Shown here piece by piece: positions 8,466 to 16,934 of a stretch of 64,000 bases of DNA. The notes beneath the pieces were generated by a model that had not been told where the DNA came from, ran no database searches, and saw only the letters and a list, made by a program, of their open reading frames with translations. A program made the position numbers and the translations under genes. How positions within the stretch are numbered: the first letter of the stretch is position 1; every line of letters starts with the position of its first letter. This stretch comes from Sedimentitalea arenosa (GTDB lineage Bacteria; Pseudomonadota; Alphaproteobacteria; Rhodobacterales; Rhodobacteraceae): assembly GCF_016428585.1 (NCBI RefSeq), contig NZ_JAELVR010000007.1, positions 186,001-250,000 on the forward strand, written 5' to 3'.

Positions 8466-10415
8466 ATGCGCGCCACTTCGATCATCCTTGCAATCGCTCT
8501 ATTCTGCCTGCCCCTCTCCGGTGCCTTGGCGCAGCAGGACGACCGCGAGACACCCGCCTATGTCGGCAGCGAATCCTGTGCCGGCTGCCACAAGGGCGAG
8601 ACCGAGGCCTGGATGGGCTCGCATCACCAGCTGGCCTGGACACCGCCGGATGCGGATCACGTTTTGGGCGATTTCAACGACACCAGCTTTACCCTGAACG
8701 GTGTGACGACGCGGTTCACCACGCGGGACGGGCAGTTCTTCATCCAGAGCGACGGACCGGACGGCGAGATCACGACCTGGCCGGTGGCCGGCGTCGCGGG
8801 CATCGCGCCACTGCAGCAATACCTGATCGAAACCGAGCCGGGAAAGGTGCAGTCCTTCGACGTGGTCTGGGACGTCGAGCAGCGACGCTGGTATCACCTC
8901 TATCCCGACCAGAGTCTGATGGCCGATGACAGCTTTCACTGGACCGGGCCATACAAGAACTGGAACGCGCGGTGTGCGGAATGCCACGCGACCGGGTTCG
9001 AGAAGGCCTATGATCCGGCCAGCGAGAGCTATTCCAGTACCCAGGCCGAGATCGGGGTCGGATGCGAGTCCTGCCACGGGCCGGGCGAAGCACATCGCGA
9101 TTGGGCGCTGGCCAACGGCACCTATGATCCCGACCGTTGGGCGGGGCTGAGCGACAGCGCGTTGACGATGGATTTCACCGCCGGGGCCGAGGCGCAGATC
9201 CAGCAATGCGCCGGCTGCCATTCCCGCCGCGAGGCGTTTCTGGACGGCAACCCGCTGCCAGGCACGCCCTATCACGACGCCTATCGGCTTTCGCCGCTGC
9301 GCCCCGGGCTCTACCATCCCGACGGACAGATCCTAGACGAGGTCTATGTCTATGGTTCGTTCCTGCAATCGAGGATGTATGCGGAAGGAGTCGCCTGCAC
9401 CGATTGCCACGATCCGCACACGGCGCAGCGGATCGCCGAGGACAACACGCTCTGCACGCAATGCCACTCGCCCGCCGGAAACGAGCGTTTCCCGACCCTG
9501 AAGCTGGCCGAGTACGACGATCCCTCGCATCATTTCCACCCGACCGGCAGCGAGGGCGCGCAATGCAAGACCTGCCACATGATCGAGCGCGACTACATGG
9601 GGATCGACGGGCGGCGCGATCATTCCTTCCGGGTGCCCCGCCCCGATCTCACGGTCGAGACCCGCGCACCGAATGCCTGTACGGATTGCCATGCCGACCA
9701 GACCGCGAAATGGGCCGCCGATCGGGTGGCCGAGTGGTACCCTGAAGGCCGCCACACGCAGCCGCATTTCGGCCAGGTGATGGCGGCGGGGCGGATAGAC
9801 ACGGTCGGGCAGATCGAAGGCCTGCTGGGAATTGCCCTGCATGACGGTCTGCCCGCCATCGTGCGCGCCAGCGCGATGGACCTGCTGGCGCCGGTCAGTT
9901 CGCCCGCCATCGCGGCCGAAACCGAACCGGCCCTGTCGGATCCCGATCCGCAGGTGCGGGTCGCCGCCGTGGCCTTGCAGCGCGGTGCGCCGCAGACCGA
10001 CCTGGCGCAGCGCCTGGTTCCGCTGTTGAGCGATCCCGTCCGCGCCGTGCGGATCGCGACGGCACGCGAATTTCTCGCCCTGCGGATCGCCCATATGCCG
10101 GCGGACACCACCGCGGCCTTGAACTCGGCGATGACCGAATGGCAGCGATCGATCCGCAACAAGATGGATTTCCCCGAGATGCAGATGGTCATGGGCGGGA
10201 TCGGCTTGACCACGCGCAACATGATGGCCGCCCTGTCGGCCTTCGGCGAGGCGGTCGATATGGATCCGCAGATGATCGAAGCCTGGACGATGATCGTGCG
10301 CATCCATGCCGCGCTCGGCAATCGTGACGCTGCACTGGCGGCGTTGGACGAGGCGATCGCGGCGAACCCGGACGAGGTCTCTCTGTCGTTGATGCGAGCC
10401 GATCTGGCCGAGTGA
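8466..10415 (+). CDS. Octaheme c-type cytochrome with HEAT and TPR repeats
   Basis: 649 residues. The ATG at 8466 starts a clear signal peptide (MRATSIILAIALFCLPLSG) preceded by GGGAGG, so the longer open frame from 8205, overlapping the regulator, was rejected. Eight CXXCH haem sites begin near residues 38, 169, 200, 247, 309, 328, 365 and 404, of the cytochrome c554/multihaem type. From about 430 to 560 there are HEAT-like repeats (DPDPQVRVAAVALQRG, LSDPVRAVRIATAREF), and the C-terminus has TPR-like helices. It is periplasmic. The role is probably electron transfer or a multihaem redox enzyme; the substrate is unknown. It probably forms an operon with the upstream Crp-type gene. Confidence 0.88.
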   Translation: MRATSIILAIALFCLPLSGALAQQDDRETPAYVGSESCAGCHKGETEAWMGSHHQLAWTPPDADHVLGDFNDTSFTLNGVTTRFTTRDGQFFIQSDGPDGEITTWPVAGVAGIAPLQQYLIETEPGKVQSFDVVWDVEQRRWYHLYPDQSLMADDSFHWTGPYKNWNARCAECHATGFEKAYDPASESYSSTQAEIGVGCESCHGPGEAHRDWALANGTYDPDRWAGLSDSALTMDFTAGAEAQIQQCAGCHSRREAFLDGNPLPGTPYHDAYRLSPLRPGLYHPDGQILDEVYVYGSFLQSRMYAEGVACTDCHDPHTAQRIAEDNTLCTQCHSPAGNERFPTLKLAEYDDPSHHFHPTGSEGAQCKTCHMIERDYMGIDGRRDHSFRVPRPDLTVETRAPNACTDCHADQTAKWAADRVAEWYPEGRHTQPHFGQVMAAGRIDTVGQIEGLLGIALHDGLPAIVRASAMDLLAPVSSPAIAAETEPALSDPDPQVRVAAVALQRGAPQTDLAQRLVPLLSDPVRAVRIATAREFLALRIAHMPADTTAALNSAMTEWQRSIRNKMDFPEMQMVMGGIGLTTRNMMAALSAFGEAVDMDPQMIEAWTMIVRIHAALGNRDAALAALDEAIAANPDEVSLSLMRADLAE

Positions 10416-10997
10416 TCAGCGCAGCCCGTCGGTGCCAGTGACATCCTCGGCCGCGAGCCCGCCCATGCGGTGATGGATTCGCGGCCCGCGCGCCATCGCC
10501 AGCGCGAAGAGCAGTTCGTCCGCGCGCGGCCCGTCCGGTACGCCGACCTCCATGCCATCGAAGTGGCTGCGCACATAGGCCGCGTTGATATGGCCGAGCG
10601 GTATGTCGATCCGCGTGCCGACACCGCCCATCTTCATGGAAGACGGCACGATCGCCTTGGCCTCGCCCAGCCGGGCGCGCATCGCGTAGCCGCCGGGAAC
10701 ATGCCACAACGCCGTGTGCTCAAGCTCTCCCGCCTCGCCGACCAGCCCCGCCTTGCCGTAGCCGTCGATGCCCTCGCATCCGCCCATCGCCTCGATCAGG
10801 CGGTCGGTCATCATCAGGCCCAGCGGCTTCAGATCCTCCATCGCCGACTGCAGATCGGTCGCATGGCTGCCTGCGAAGGGGTTCTTGACCAGCGCCAGGA
10901 TGGCGGCACGCCGACGCGGCAGCTCTGGCGGCGGGCCGCCGTCGTGGTGGATGTCCTCGACAAGGATCATGGTCTTGCGCAGGGGAAAGTCAGGCAT
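10416..10997 (-). CDS. AA_synth (PF06684-like) family protein
   Basis: 193 residues. The sequence matches the amino acid synthesis family in its overall pattern: RKTMILVEDIHHDGG at the start, then KNPFAG, GYGKAGLVGEAGELEH, MKMGGVGTRIDIPLGHINAAYVRSHFD near the end. The biochemical role of the family is not established. The ATG at 10997 overlaps the stop of the UPF0280 gene by 8 bases, which indicates coupled translation and a shared function. It is the last gene of the transporter/hydroxylase block, and its stop abuts the cytochrome stop in a TGATCA palindrome. A longer open frame from 11063 exists but would overlap the UPF0280 gene. Confidence 0.82.
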   Translation of the reverse strand: MPDFPLRKTMILVEDIHHDGGPPPELPRRRAAILALVKNPFAGSHATDLQSAMEDLKPLGLMMTDRLIEAMGGCEGIDGYGKAGLVGEAGELEHTALWHVPGGYAMRARLGEAKAIVPSSMKMGGVGTRIDIPLGHINAAYVRSHFDGMEVGVPDGPRADELLFALAMARGPRIHHRMGGLAAEDVTGTDGLR

Positions 10998-11841
10998 CGA
11001 TCGGTTCCTTCTGAGAGAGGGCGGTGAACGGCGCGGCACCAAGACTGCGGGTCTTCCCGGCAAGGCCGAGGAAGGCGGCCTCGATCAAGCCGCGCGCCAT
11101 GCACCGTCTTGCCGCATGTATGCCGTGACGCAGCGCCTCGTCGACCTCGCCCTGGGTCAGGCGCCCGACCGAAACCGTCACCGGCCGCGCGCCGAGGTCA
11201 CTGTCGTCGAACAGCTCAACGGCGGGGATGCGGCGGATCGCGGGATGGCCCGGCAGATCGACCGCATTGGCGATCAGCGTGGCCGCGACATCGGCCGCGG
11301 CGGCGTTGCGCGCGAGGACCGTGACGCTGTCGGCGATGCCCAGCGACTGGCTGCGCCCACGCCACCCCGAGGTGGCGATGCCGCGCACCGGGCTCTCGGC
11401 CGGAATGGTGATGCGCGCGCCGTCGATACCGGCGATCGCAGCCACCAAACGGGTGCCGGGCGCGAGTTGGAAGGCGATGTCGCCACCGTTGTTCACATGC
11501 ACCCGATCGAGCCCGTCACCATCGCAGATCGCCTGCAGGATAGCATCCGCGACAGCGCCCGCGACCGCCGCCATCGGGGTGACGAAGGCTGGACTGTGCG
11601 CGACCGCCGCGCGCTGCATGGCGCGGGCAACCGGGCCATGCAGCGCGCGGCCCTCCGCCACCGGGCTGCGCAGGAGAGGCAGCTCATCGGCCAGTTCGGC
11701 GAGGATCGTGCGGAACCGCGCGACGCCCCTGCGCAGCCCGGCCTCCCGCTCGGACCCTTCGACCTGCACGATCAGGTCGATCGGGCCGTGATGCATGTGC
11801 AGCCGCCGGCGATCCGGCAGGAGAGAGACCTGCGGGTCCAT
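10990..11841 (-). CDS. UPF0280 family protein (ApbE-like superfamily)
   Basis: 283 residues from the ATG at 11841, one base after the upstream stop; an in-frame ATG at 11883 would add 14 residues and overlap the reductase gene. Family features are LLPDRRRLHMHHGPIDLIV at the N-terminus, a central HSPAFVTPMAAVAGAVADAIL, VHVNNGGDIAF, and GIATSGWRGRSQSLGIADSVTVLA. The pattern of GG(D) and GxATS/ADSVTVLA motifs is shared with ApbE-type flavin transferases. My recollection is that UPF0280 is placed in the ApbE-like superfamily, but the activity of UPF0280 itself is undetermined. It is tightly linked to the reductase upstream and the AA_synth gene downstream. Confidence 0.82.
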   Translation of the reverse strand: MDPQVSLLPDRRRLHMHHGPIDLIVQVEGSEREAGLRRGVARFRTILAELADELPLLRSPVAEGRALHGPVARAMQRAAVAHSPAFVTPMAAVAGAVADAILQAICDGDGLDRVHVNNGGDIAFQLAPGTRLVAAIAGIDGARITIPAESPVRGIATSGWRGRSQSLGIADSVTVLARNAAAADVAATLIANAVDLPGHPAIRRIPAVELFDDSDLGARPVTVSVGRLTQGEVDEALRHGIHAARRCMARGLIEAAFLGLAGKTRSLGAAPFTALSQKEPIDA

Positions 11842-11842
11842 C

Positions 11843-13282
11843 TCAGCCTGACTCGCTTGAAACGGCACGCATTTCGCTGCCATATTCCCCACCCCGTTCG
11901 AGAACGTCGCGCAAGGAGCGAATCGCCGAGTCGTGACCGCCGAGCGCCAGGTAGTCGGCACGGCTGAGCGAGAATTCGAGCGGCGCGACCAGCGCCGGGG
12001 TCGGGACATAGCCGAAGGCGTTGTCCGGCATCCGCGTCACGTCCACCATGATCGTGATGCCACCGCCGGGCCAGAGATAGGTCGGCGCCCCACCGCAGGT
12101 CACCTGCGTGCTGAGCGCATGGACCGACCGGGTCAGGCGAACCGGGTTCTTCGTCACGCCGGAACGAAGGGATCCACCCGCACCGCCCATGAACAGGACC
12201 GTGCAAAGCGCCGGTTCGCAATTCTCGGCGATCAGCTCGACACTGGGCCGCAGGCTGTCCGGCAGCGGCGCGGGTTGCGGCGCCAGGGTATCGTCCAGAA
12301 CGAAATAGCCCCATTGCTCACCGGTGGTCGACACCATCAGCAGGGTCAGGCCAGGGCGCGCGCCCTTCTTGGCGTTCCAGTCACCGAGGATCGTCAGCGG
12401 GTCCGCGATATCGGTGCCGCCCCAGCCGAGCCCCGGCTGCGCGACCTGGAAATAGCGGCCCGGCGTCGAACGCCGCCCCTTGATCCGGATGCCGGTATCC
12501 GGCCAGCCCAGCACCTTGCCGGCCTGGTGTTCGCTGACCACGCCGGTGATGTGATCGTCGACCACCACGACCTCGTCGACCAGCCCGTGCCACTGGCTCG
12601 CGAACATGCCGATGGTGGCCGAGCCACATCCCACGCGCATCCGCTCCTCGACCTTGCCGTCGACGACGGGCGGTTGACCCGCCTGCACCGTCACCGACGC
12701 GCCGCCATCGATGGTCAGCTCCACCGGCTCGCGGTTGCAGAGCCTGAGCAGCGCGTCGCAGGTGACGCGGCCCTCGGGCTTGGTGCCTCCGGTCAGGTGA
12801 TCGACGCCGCCGAGCGACAGCATCTGGCTGCCGTATTCGCTGGTCATCACGTGACCGATGTGTTCGCCCTCCGCGCGCACCGGTGCAGCCTCCGGCCCAA
12901 GATGACGGTCCGTGTCGATCTTCACCTTGACGCCGCAATAGGAAAAGATCGCCTCGGTCACGACCGTGATCATGTCCACGCCCTCGATCTCGCGGCTGAC
13001 GATGAACGGGGCGGGTTTGTAATCGGGATAGGTCGTGCCCGCGCCGATGGCGGTGACGAAGAGATCGTCGTCATGGATCAGCGCGCCATCCCAATCGGCT
13101 TTCAGGAATGGCCGGATCTCGCCGCCCTCTTCGATCCGGCGGTCCAGCACCGTCAGCGGGTCGCAGCGCACGATCCGCCCATCCTCGTTGCCGTATCGGT
13201 CACAGGCGCCGACTCTGCCCGGCGCGATGAAGCACATGACCGGACAGGCATCGCAGCGGATCTTTTCCGGGCGCACCGTCAT
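11843..13282 (-). CDS. 6-hydroxynicotinate reductase-like iron-sulfur flavoprotein
   Basis: 479 residues. It resembles proteins annotated as 6-hydroxynicotinate reductase after Hnr of Eubacterium barkeri, which reduces 6-hydroxynicotinate to the tetrahydro-oxo compound. The N-terminus has an iron-sulfur motif C10-x2-C13-x3-C17-x9-C27. Other visible blocks are MTSEYGSQMLSLGGVDHLTGG, VGCGSATIGMF, GRYFQVAQPGLGWGGTDIADP and MFMGGAGGSLRSGVTKNPV-like FMGGAGGSLRSGVTKNPVRL. The Eubacterium enzyme was reported to contain covalent flavin plus three clusters, whereas here I see only one cluster motif. The true substrate is unproven. The ATG start overlaps the stop of the molybdenum hydroxylase gene by 4 bases. 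Confidence 0.78.
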   Translation of the reverse strand: MTVRPEKIRCDACPVMCFIAPGRVGACDRYGNEDGRIVRCDPLTVLDRRIEEGGEIRPFLKADWDGALIHDDDLFVTAIGAGTTYPDYKPAPFIVSREIEGVDMITVVTEAIFSYCGVKVKIDTDRHLGPEAAPVRAEGEHIGHVMTSEYGSQMLSLGGVDHLTGGTKPEGRVTCDALLRLCNREPVELTIDGGASVTVQAGQPPVVDGKVEERMRVGCGSATIGMFASQWHGLVDEVVVVDDHITGVVSEHQAGKVLGWPDTGIRIKGRRSTPGRYFQVAQPGLGWGGTDIADPLTILGDWNAKKGARPGLTLLMVSTTGEQWGYFVLDDTLAPQPAPLPDSLRPSVELIAENCEPALCTVLFMGGAGGSLRSGVTKNPVRLTRSVHALSTQVTCGGAPTYLWPGGGITIMVDVTRMPDNAFGYVPTPALVAPLEFSLSRADYLALGGHDSAIRSLRDVLERGGEYGSEMRAVSSESG

Positions 13283-16011
13283 GCCCGAGCCTCGCGGATC
13301 GCCGCCAGCACGCGGTGGGGCAAAGCCGGCAACCGCGTGATGCGCGCGCCCGAGGCATCGCGGATCGCGTTCAGGATCGCCGGCGCGGTCGGGATCAGGA
13401 CGTGCTCGCCAAGCCCCTTGGCGCCCATCGGTCCTTCGGGGTCGGGCTTTTCGATCAGGATGGAGCGGATTTCCGGCATGTCGCCGATCGTGGGGATCAG
13501 GTAGTCATGCAGGTTCTCGGTGCGCCCCGGCAGATACTCCTCCATCAACGCCATGCCCATCCCCTGCGCGATGCCGCCCTCGATCTGACCGCGCGCCAGA
13601 AGCGGGTTGATGACCCGGCCCAGATCGTGCGCGGCGGTGATCCGGTGCACTCTCACAGCGCCGAGCGTCATGTCCACGTCCAGCTCGGCCAGTTGGGCGC
13701 CATAGCCATAAACCGCGTAGGGGGCGCCTTGGCCGTTCTCGTCCAACGGCCGGGTCGGCGGGTCATAGCTTTCCTCGGCCGACAACGCATAACCCCGGTC
13801 ATCCACCGGCAAGGTGGCAAGGTCGATGACCCGCTTTCCGGGACCTTCGCGGATCACCAGCCGCGCGCCAACAAGCCGCAGATTCGCTCCATCGCCCATG
13901 TTGCCGAGCGCGAGAATGCGCGATCTGAGCGCCGCTCCGGCCAGCAGCGCCGCCTTGCCGGTGATGACCGTCTGGCGCGAGGCCGACGTCTTTCCGCAAT
14001 CGGGCGTCAGTTCGGTATCGGGGCCGATCAGGGTGACATCCGACAGCGGCAGGCCGAGCGCGTCCGCCGCGATCTGGGCGATCACCGTGTTCGCCCCCTG
14101 ACCGATATCGGTCGCTCCCTGGTGCAGGCACAATTGTCCTTCGGCAGTCAGGCCCAGCCGGATCGTCGAGGGATTGGGCAAGGCCGTGTTGCCGCAGCCA
14201 TACCAGCAGGAGGCAATGCCAACCCCTCGCCGCACGTCGCCACCGGCGGCGTTGATCCTGCCGGCAACGGCCAGCGCTTCGCTCCACGGTGTTTCCAGCG
14301 CGGCAAGGCATTCGTCGATGCCGACCCCGTGCAACACCTGCCCGCAGACCGAACGGTCGCCGTCGCGCAAGGCGTTACGGCGGCGGAACGCCAACCGATC
14401 CATTCCGGCCTTGGCAGCGAGATCGTCGAACAGGCTCTCCTGCAGAATTGCCGCCTGCGGCACGCCGAAACCGCGAAACGCGCCCGCTGTCGGGCAATTG
14501 GTATGCACGGCGCGGGCCTCGGCGTGATAGTTCGGCACCTTGTAGGGGCCGGAGGCATGGACCGGCACCCGCACCGCCACCGTCGGCCCCCAGCTCGCAT
14601 AGGCGCCGGTATTGAAATCGCCGTCAAACACCATCCCGACCAGTCGACCATCGGCATCCACGCCGGCGCGGGCGGTCATGTCCGAGGGGTGACGCTTGGT
14701 GGTGCTGGCCATGCTGTCGCGCCGGGAAAACGTCATGCGGCTGGGCCGGCCGGTCTTCAACGTAACGAGACCGATCAGCGGTTGCAGCGACAGGTCGAGC
14801 TTGGAGCCAAACCCACCCCCGGCAGCGGCGGGAATGATCCGCACACGCTTTGGCGGCAGTCCCAGAACGCGGGCGGTATCGTCGCGATCCATCATCGGGG
14901 CCTGGGTGCAGGCACGGATCACCAGCGTATCACCGTCCATCCAGGCGGCGCCGGCCTCAGGCTCGATATAGGCGTGTTCGACATAGCCCGTCTGCATCCG
15001 CGCCTCGGCCAGATGCGCCGAACCCGCGAGTGCGGCCTCGGGCGAGCCGGTGCGAACGCGGCCCGTGATCAGGATATTGTCCTCACGCTCGTCATGCACG
15101 CGGGCGGCACCGGGCACGCGCGCCGCGTCACTGTCGGCGAGTCCGCTGTCGGTATCCCAGGTCACGGGGAAATCGGACAAGTCCAGCGACTCGATCAGTA
15201 CCGGGTCTCCGGCCACCAATGCGATGGCTTCGCCACGCATCCTCGCATGAGACTCGGCCAGGGCCGGCTGATCACGGAAAGCCGGGATGACGCCAAAGCG
15301 ATTGTCGCCGGGAATGTCCGCGGCGGTGAAGACCTGTACCGGCCCATGCCGCGACCGCACCCAACCCGGGATGTCGCCGAGGCGGAAAGCAGCGGCATGG
15401 GGCGCGCGAAGCGCGCGCACCAGCAACGCGTCGCGCGGCGCATGATCCGCCCCGAACAGTTCGCTCCCCGCGACCTTGGGGCGGCCGTCCAGACGCTCGA
15501 CCGGCGCACCGACAGCGGCACCGGCATCAGGCGCGGGCGGCGACACGGACGAGCCGACGTCAAGCACCGCGGCGGTGATCGACGCATATCCGGTGCAGCG
15601 GCAGAGCACGCCACCGAGCGCGTCTTCGACCTCGGCCCGCGTCGGTGTCGTGGTGCGGTCAAGCAGGGCCTGCGCCGCCATCAGCATCCCGGGTGTGCAA
15701 ATGCCGCATTGCGCCGCGCCATGTCTCAGGAAAGCCTGTTGTAGAGGCGACAGCACAGCGCCGTCGCCCAGCCCCTCGACAGTGCGCAGATCGCCGCCCG
15801 CCGCGCGCGCCAGCGGCGTCAGGCAGGCGCAGACCGGCGCACCATCCAGCAGGACGGTGCAGGCACCGCAATCGCCCGCGTCACATCCGACCTTGGTGCC
15901 GGTGAGGCCGAGATCGCCGCGCAGCACGTCGGACAGGCGGCGCGCAGGCGGCGCATCGACCGAGACGGCTCTGCCGTTCACGGTCAGCTGGATGCCCGCG
16001 CCGTCCTTCAC
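13279..16011 (-). CDS. Xanthine dehydrogenase-family molybdenum hydroxylase, fused Fe-S and Mo subunits
   Basis: 910 residues, in the same arrangement and length as the aldehyde oxidoreductase Mop. Residues 1-155 carry two [2Fe-2S] clusters: C43, C48, C51, C63, then C102-GI-C105 and C137-R-C139. The rest is the molybdopterin domain, with GGGFGSKLDL, AFRGFGVPQ, GATDIGQGANTV, GKTSASRQTVITGKAAL and the catalytic-glutamate segment KGLGEHVLIP. Such enzymes hydroxylate aromatic N-heterocycles or oxidise aldehydes. The start is a GTG at 16011 that overlaps the stop of the FAD-subunit gene (GTGA). The operon context favours a heterocycle substrate over xanthine itself. Confidence 0.9.
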   Translation of the reverse strand: MKDGAGIQLTVNGRAVSVDAPPARRLSDVLRGDLGLTGTKVGCDAGDCGACTVLLDGAPVCACLTPLARAAGGDLRTVEGLGDGAVLSPLQQAFLRHGAAQCGICTPGMLMAAQALLDRTTTPTRAEVEDALGGVLCRCTGYASITAAVLDVGSSVSPPAPDAGAAVGAPVERLDGRPKVAGSELFGADHAPRDALLVRALRAPHAAAFRLGDIPGWVRSRHGPVQVFTAADIPGDNRFGVIPAFRDQPALAESHARMRGEAIALVAGDPVLIESLDLSDFPVTWDTDSGLADSDAARVPGAARVHDEREDNILITGRVRTGSPEAALAGSAHLAEARMQTGYVEHAYIEPEAGAAWMDGDTLVIRACTQAPMMDRDDTARVLGLPPKRVRIIPAAAGGGFGSKLDLSLQPLIGLVTLKTGRPSRMTFSRRDSMASTTKRHPSDMTARAGVDADGRLVGMVFDGDFNTGAYASWGPTVAVRVPVHASGPYKVPNYHAEARAVHTNCPTAGAFRGFGVPQAAILQESLFDDLAAKAGMDRLAFRRRNALRDGDRSVCGQVLHGVGIDECLAALETPWSEALAVAGRINAAGGDVRRGVGIASCWYGCGNTALPNPSTIRLGLTAEGQLCLHQGATDIGQGANTVIAQIAADALGLPLSDVTLIGPDTELTPDCGKTSASRQTVITGKAALLAGAALRSRILALGNMGDGANLRLVGARLVIREGPGKRVIDLATLPVDDRGYALSAEESYDPPTRPLDENGQGAPYAVYGYGAQLAELDVDMTLGAVRVHRITAAHDLGRVINPLLARGQIEGGIAQGMGMALMEEYLPGRTENLHDYLIPTIGDMPEIRSILIEKPDPEGPMGAKGLGEHVLIPTAPAILNAIRDASGARITRLPALPHRVLAAIREARA

Positions 16012-16853
16012 GACGATGCCGCGGCTGACAGTTCGGCAACGGCCCGCCGCAGCAGCCTCGTCGCCGCCACGACCCGATAGGAGGCATCGGCGCGCATGTC
16101 GTCGATCGGAGACAAAGCACGGGCGACCTCAGGCTCGGCGATCCGCTCGGAGAGCTCTGCGATCGGCGCGCCTCGCAAGGCAGCTTCAAGCTCGTTGAGG
16201 CGCGTGGCGACGGCGCTGCAGGCGCCCACCGACAAGGCCAGCGCGTCGACGCGTCCGCCGGAATGTTCGAGCCGTACGGCAACCATGACGATCGAGATCA
16301 CCAGGTATCTGCGAGCGCCGAGTTTGAGGAAGCGGCTGCGTCCCGCACCCGCCGCGCGCGGCACGCGGATCGCTATCACCAACTCGTCCGGTGCGCGGGC
16401 GATCTGGCGCGCCCCGGTCAGGAAGGCCGAGAGCGGCATCTCGCGGCGACCGGTGGGGCCGGCCAGTTCGACACACGCATCAAGCGCCAGAAGCGGTGGC
16501 ACGCCATCGGCAGCGGGCGAAGCGTTGCAGAGGTTGCCCGCCACGGTACCGGCGTTCTGAATCTGCACCGATCCGACCTCACGCGCGGCCTGTTTCAGCA
16601 TGTCAAAGGCCGGGGGCAGGTCGGCGCCAAGGACATCGGTCCAGGTGGTCGTCGCGCCGATACGCCAACCGGCTTCGGTTTCGGAGATGCCGCGCAGGGA
16701 GGGAATGGCGGTCAGGTCCAGAACCGGCCCGCTCAGCGTCTGACGTTCGGTTGCGGGGAACAGGTCGGTGCACCCTGCGGCCACGGTCACGCCGGCGCGC
16801 GCCAAAACCGCAAGAGCGTCGTCCACCGTGTCAGGCCGGAAATATGCGTCCAC
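16008..16853 (-). CDS. FAD-binding subunit of molybdenum hydroxylase (CoxM-like)
   Basis: 281 residues. It has the CoxM/medium-subunit fold: DAYFRPDTVDDALAVL, the FAD loop AAGCTDLFP where this family usually has AGGTDL, IGATTTWTDV, and the second FAD motif QIQNAGTVAGNLCNASPAAD. It transfers electrons from the iron-sulfur domain to FAD and then to an acceptor. The apparent start is GTG at 16853, with GGGGACAGGGGCAC upstream. It overlaps the fused Fe-S/Mo gene by 4 bases, so together they make a complete three-domain hydroxylase. It begins 81 bases after livF and is probably cotranscribed with the transporter. Confidence 0.88.
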   Translation of the reverse strand: MDAYFRPDTVDDALAVLARAGVTVAAGCTDLFPATERQTLSGPVLDLTAIPSLRGISETEAGWRIGATTTWTDVLGADLPPAFDMLKQAAREVGSVQIQNAGTVAGNLCNASPAADGVPPLLALDACVELAGPTGRREMPLSAFLTGARQIARAPDELVIAIRVPRAAGAGRSRFLKLGARRYLVISIVMVAVRLEHSGGRVDALALSVGACSAVATRLNELEAALRGAPIAELSERIAEPEVARALSPIDDMRADASYRVVAATRLLRRAVAELSAAASS

Positions 16854-16934
16854 GTGCCCCTGTCCCCTCTGACCGAACTGTGCGGAGTCGCCCTTGACCT
16901 GTCAACTGACAAGCCCGGGTGCGACCCGCCCGCA

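Noticed and set aside
13315-15744. Long plus-strand frame (809 codons) opposite the molybdenum hydroxylase
   Set aside because: His/Arg/Gln-rich shadow sequence; the minus-strand frame has all cluster cysteines and cofactor motifs.
16008-16853. Carbon monoxide dehydrogenase subunit CoxM
   Set aside because: The FAD subunit is CoxM-like, but the Mo subunit is a fused Mop-type protein without separate coxS and coxL genes, and the context is heterocycle-related.
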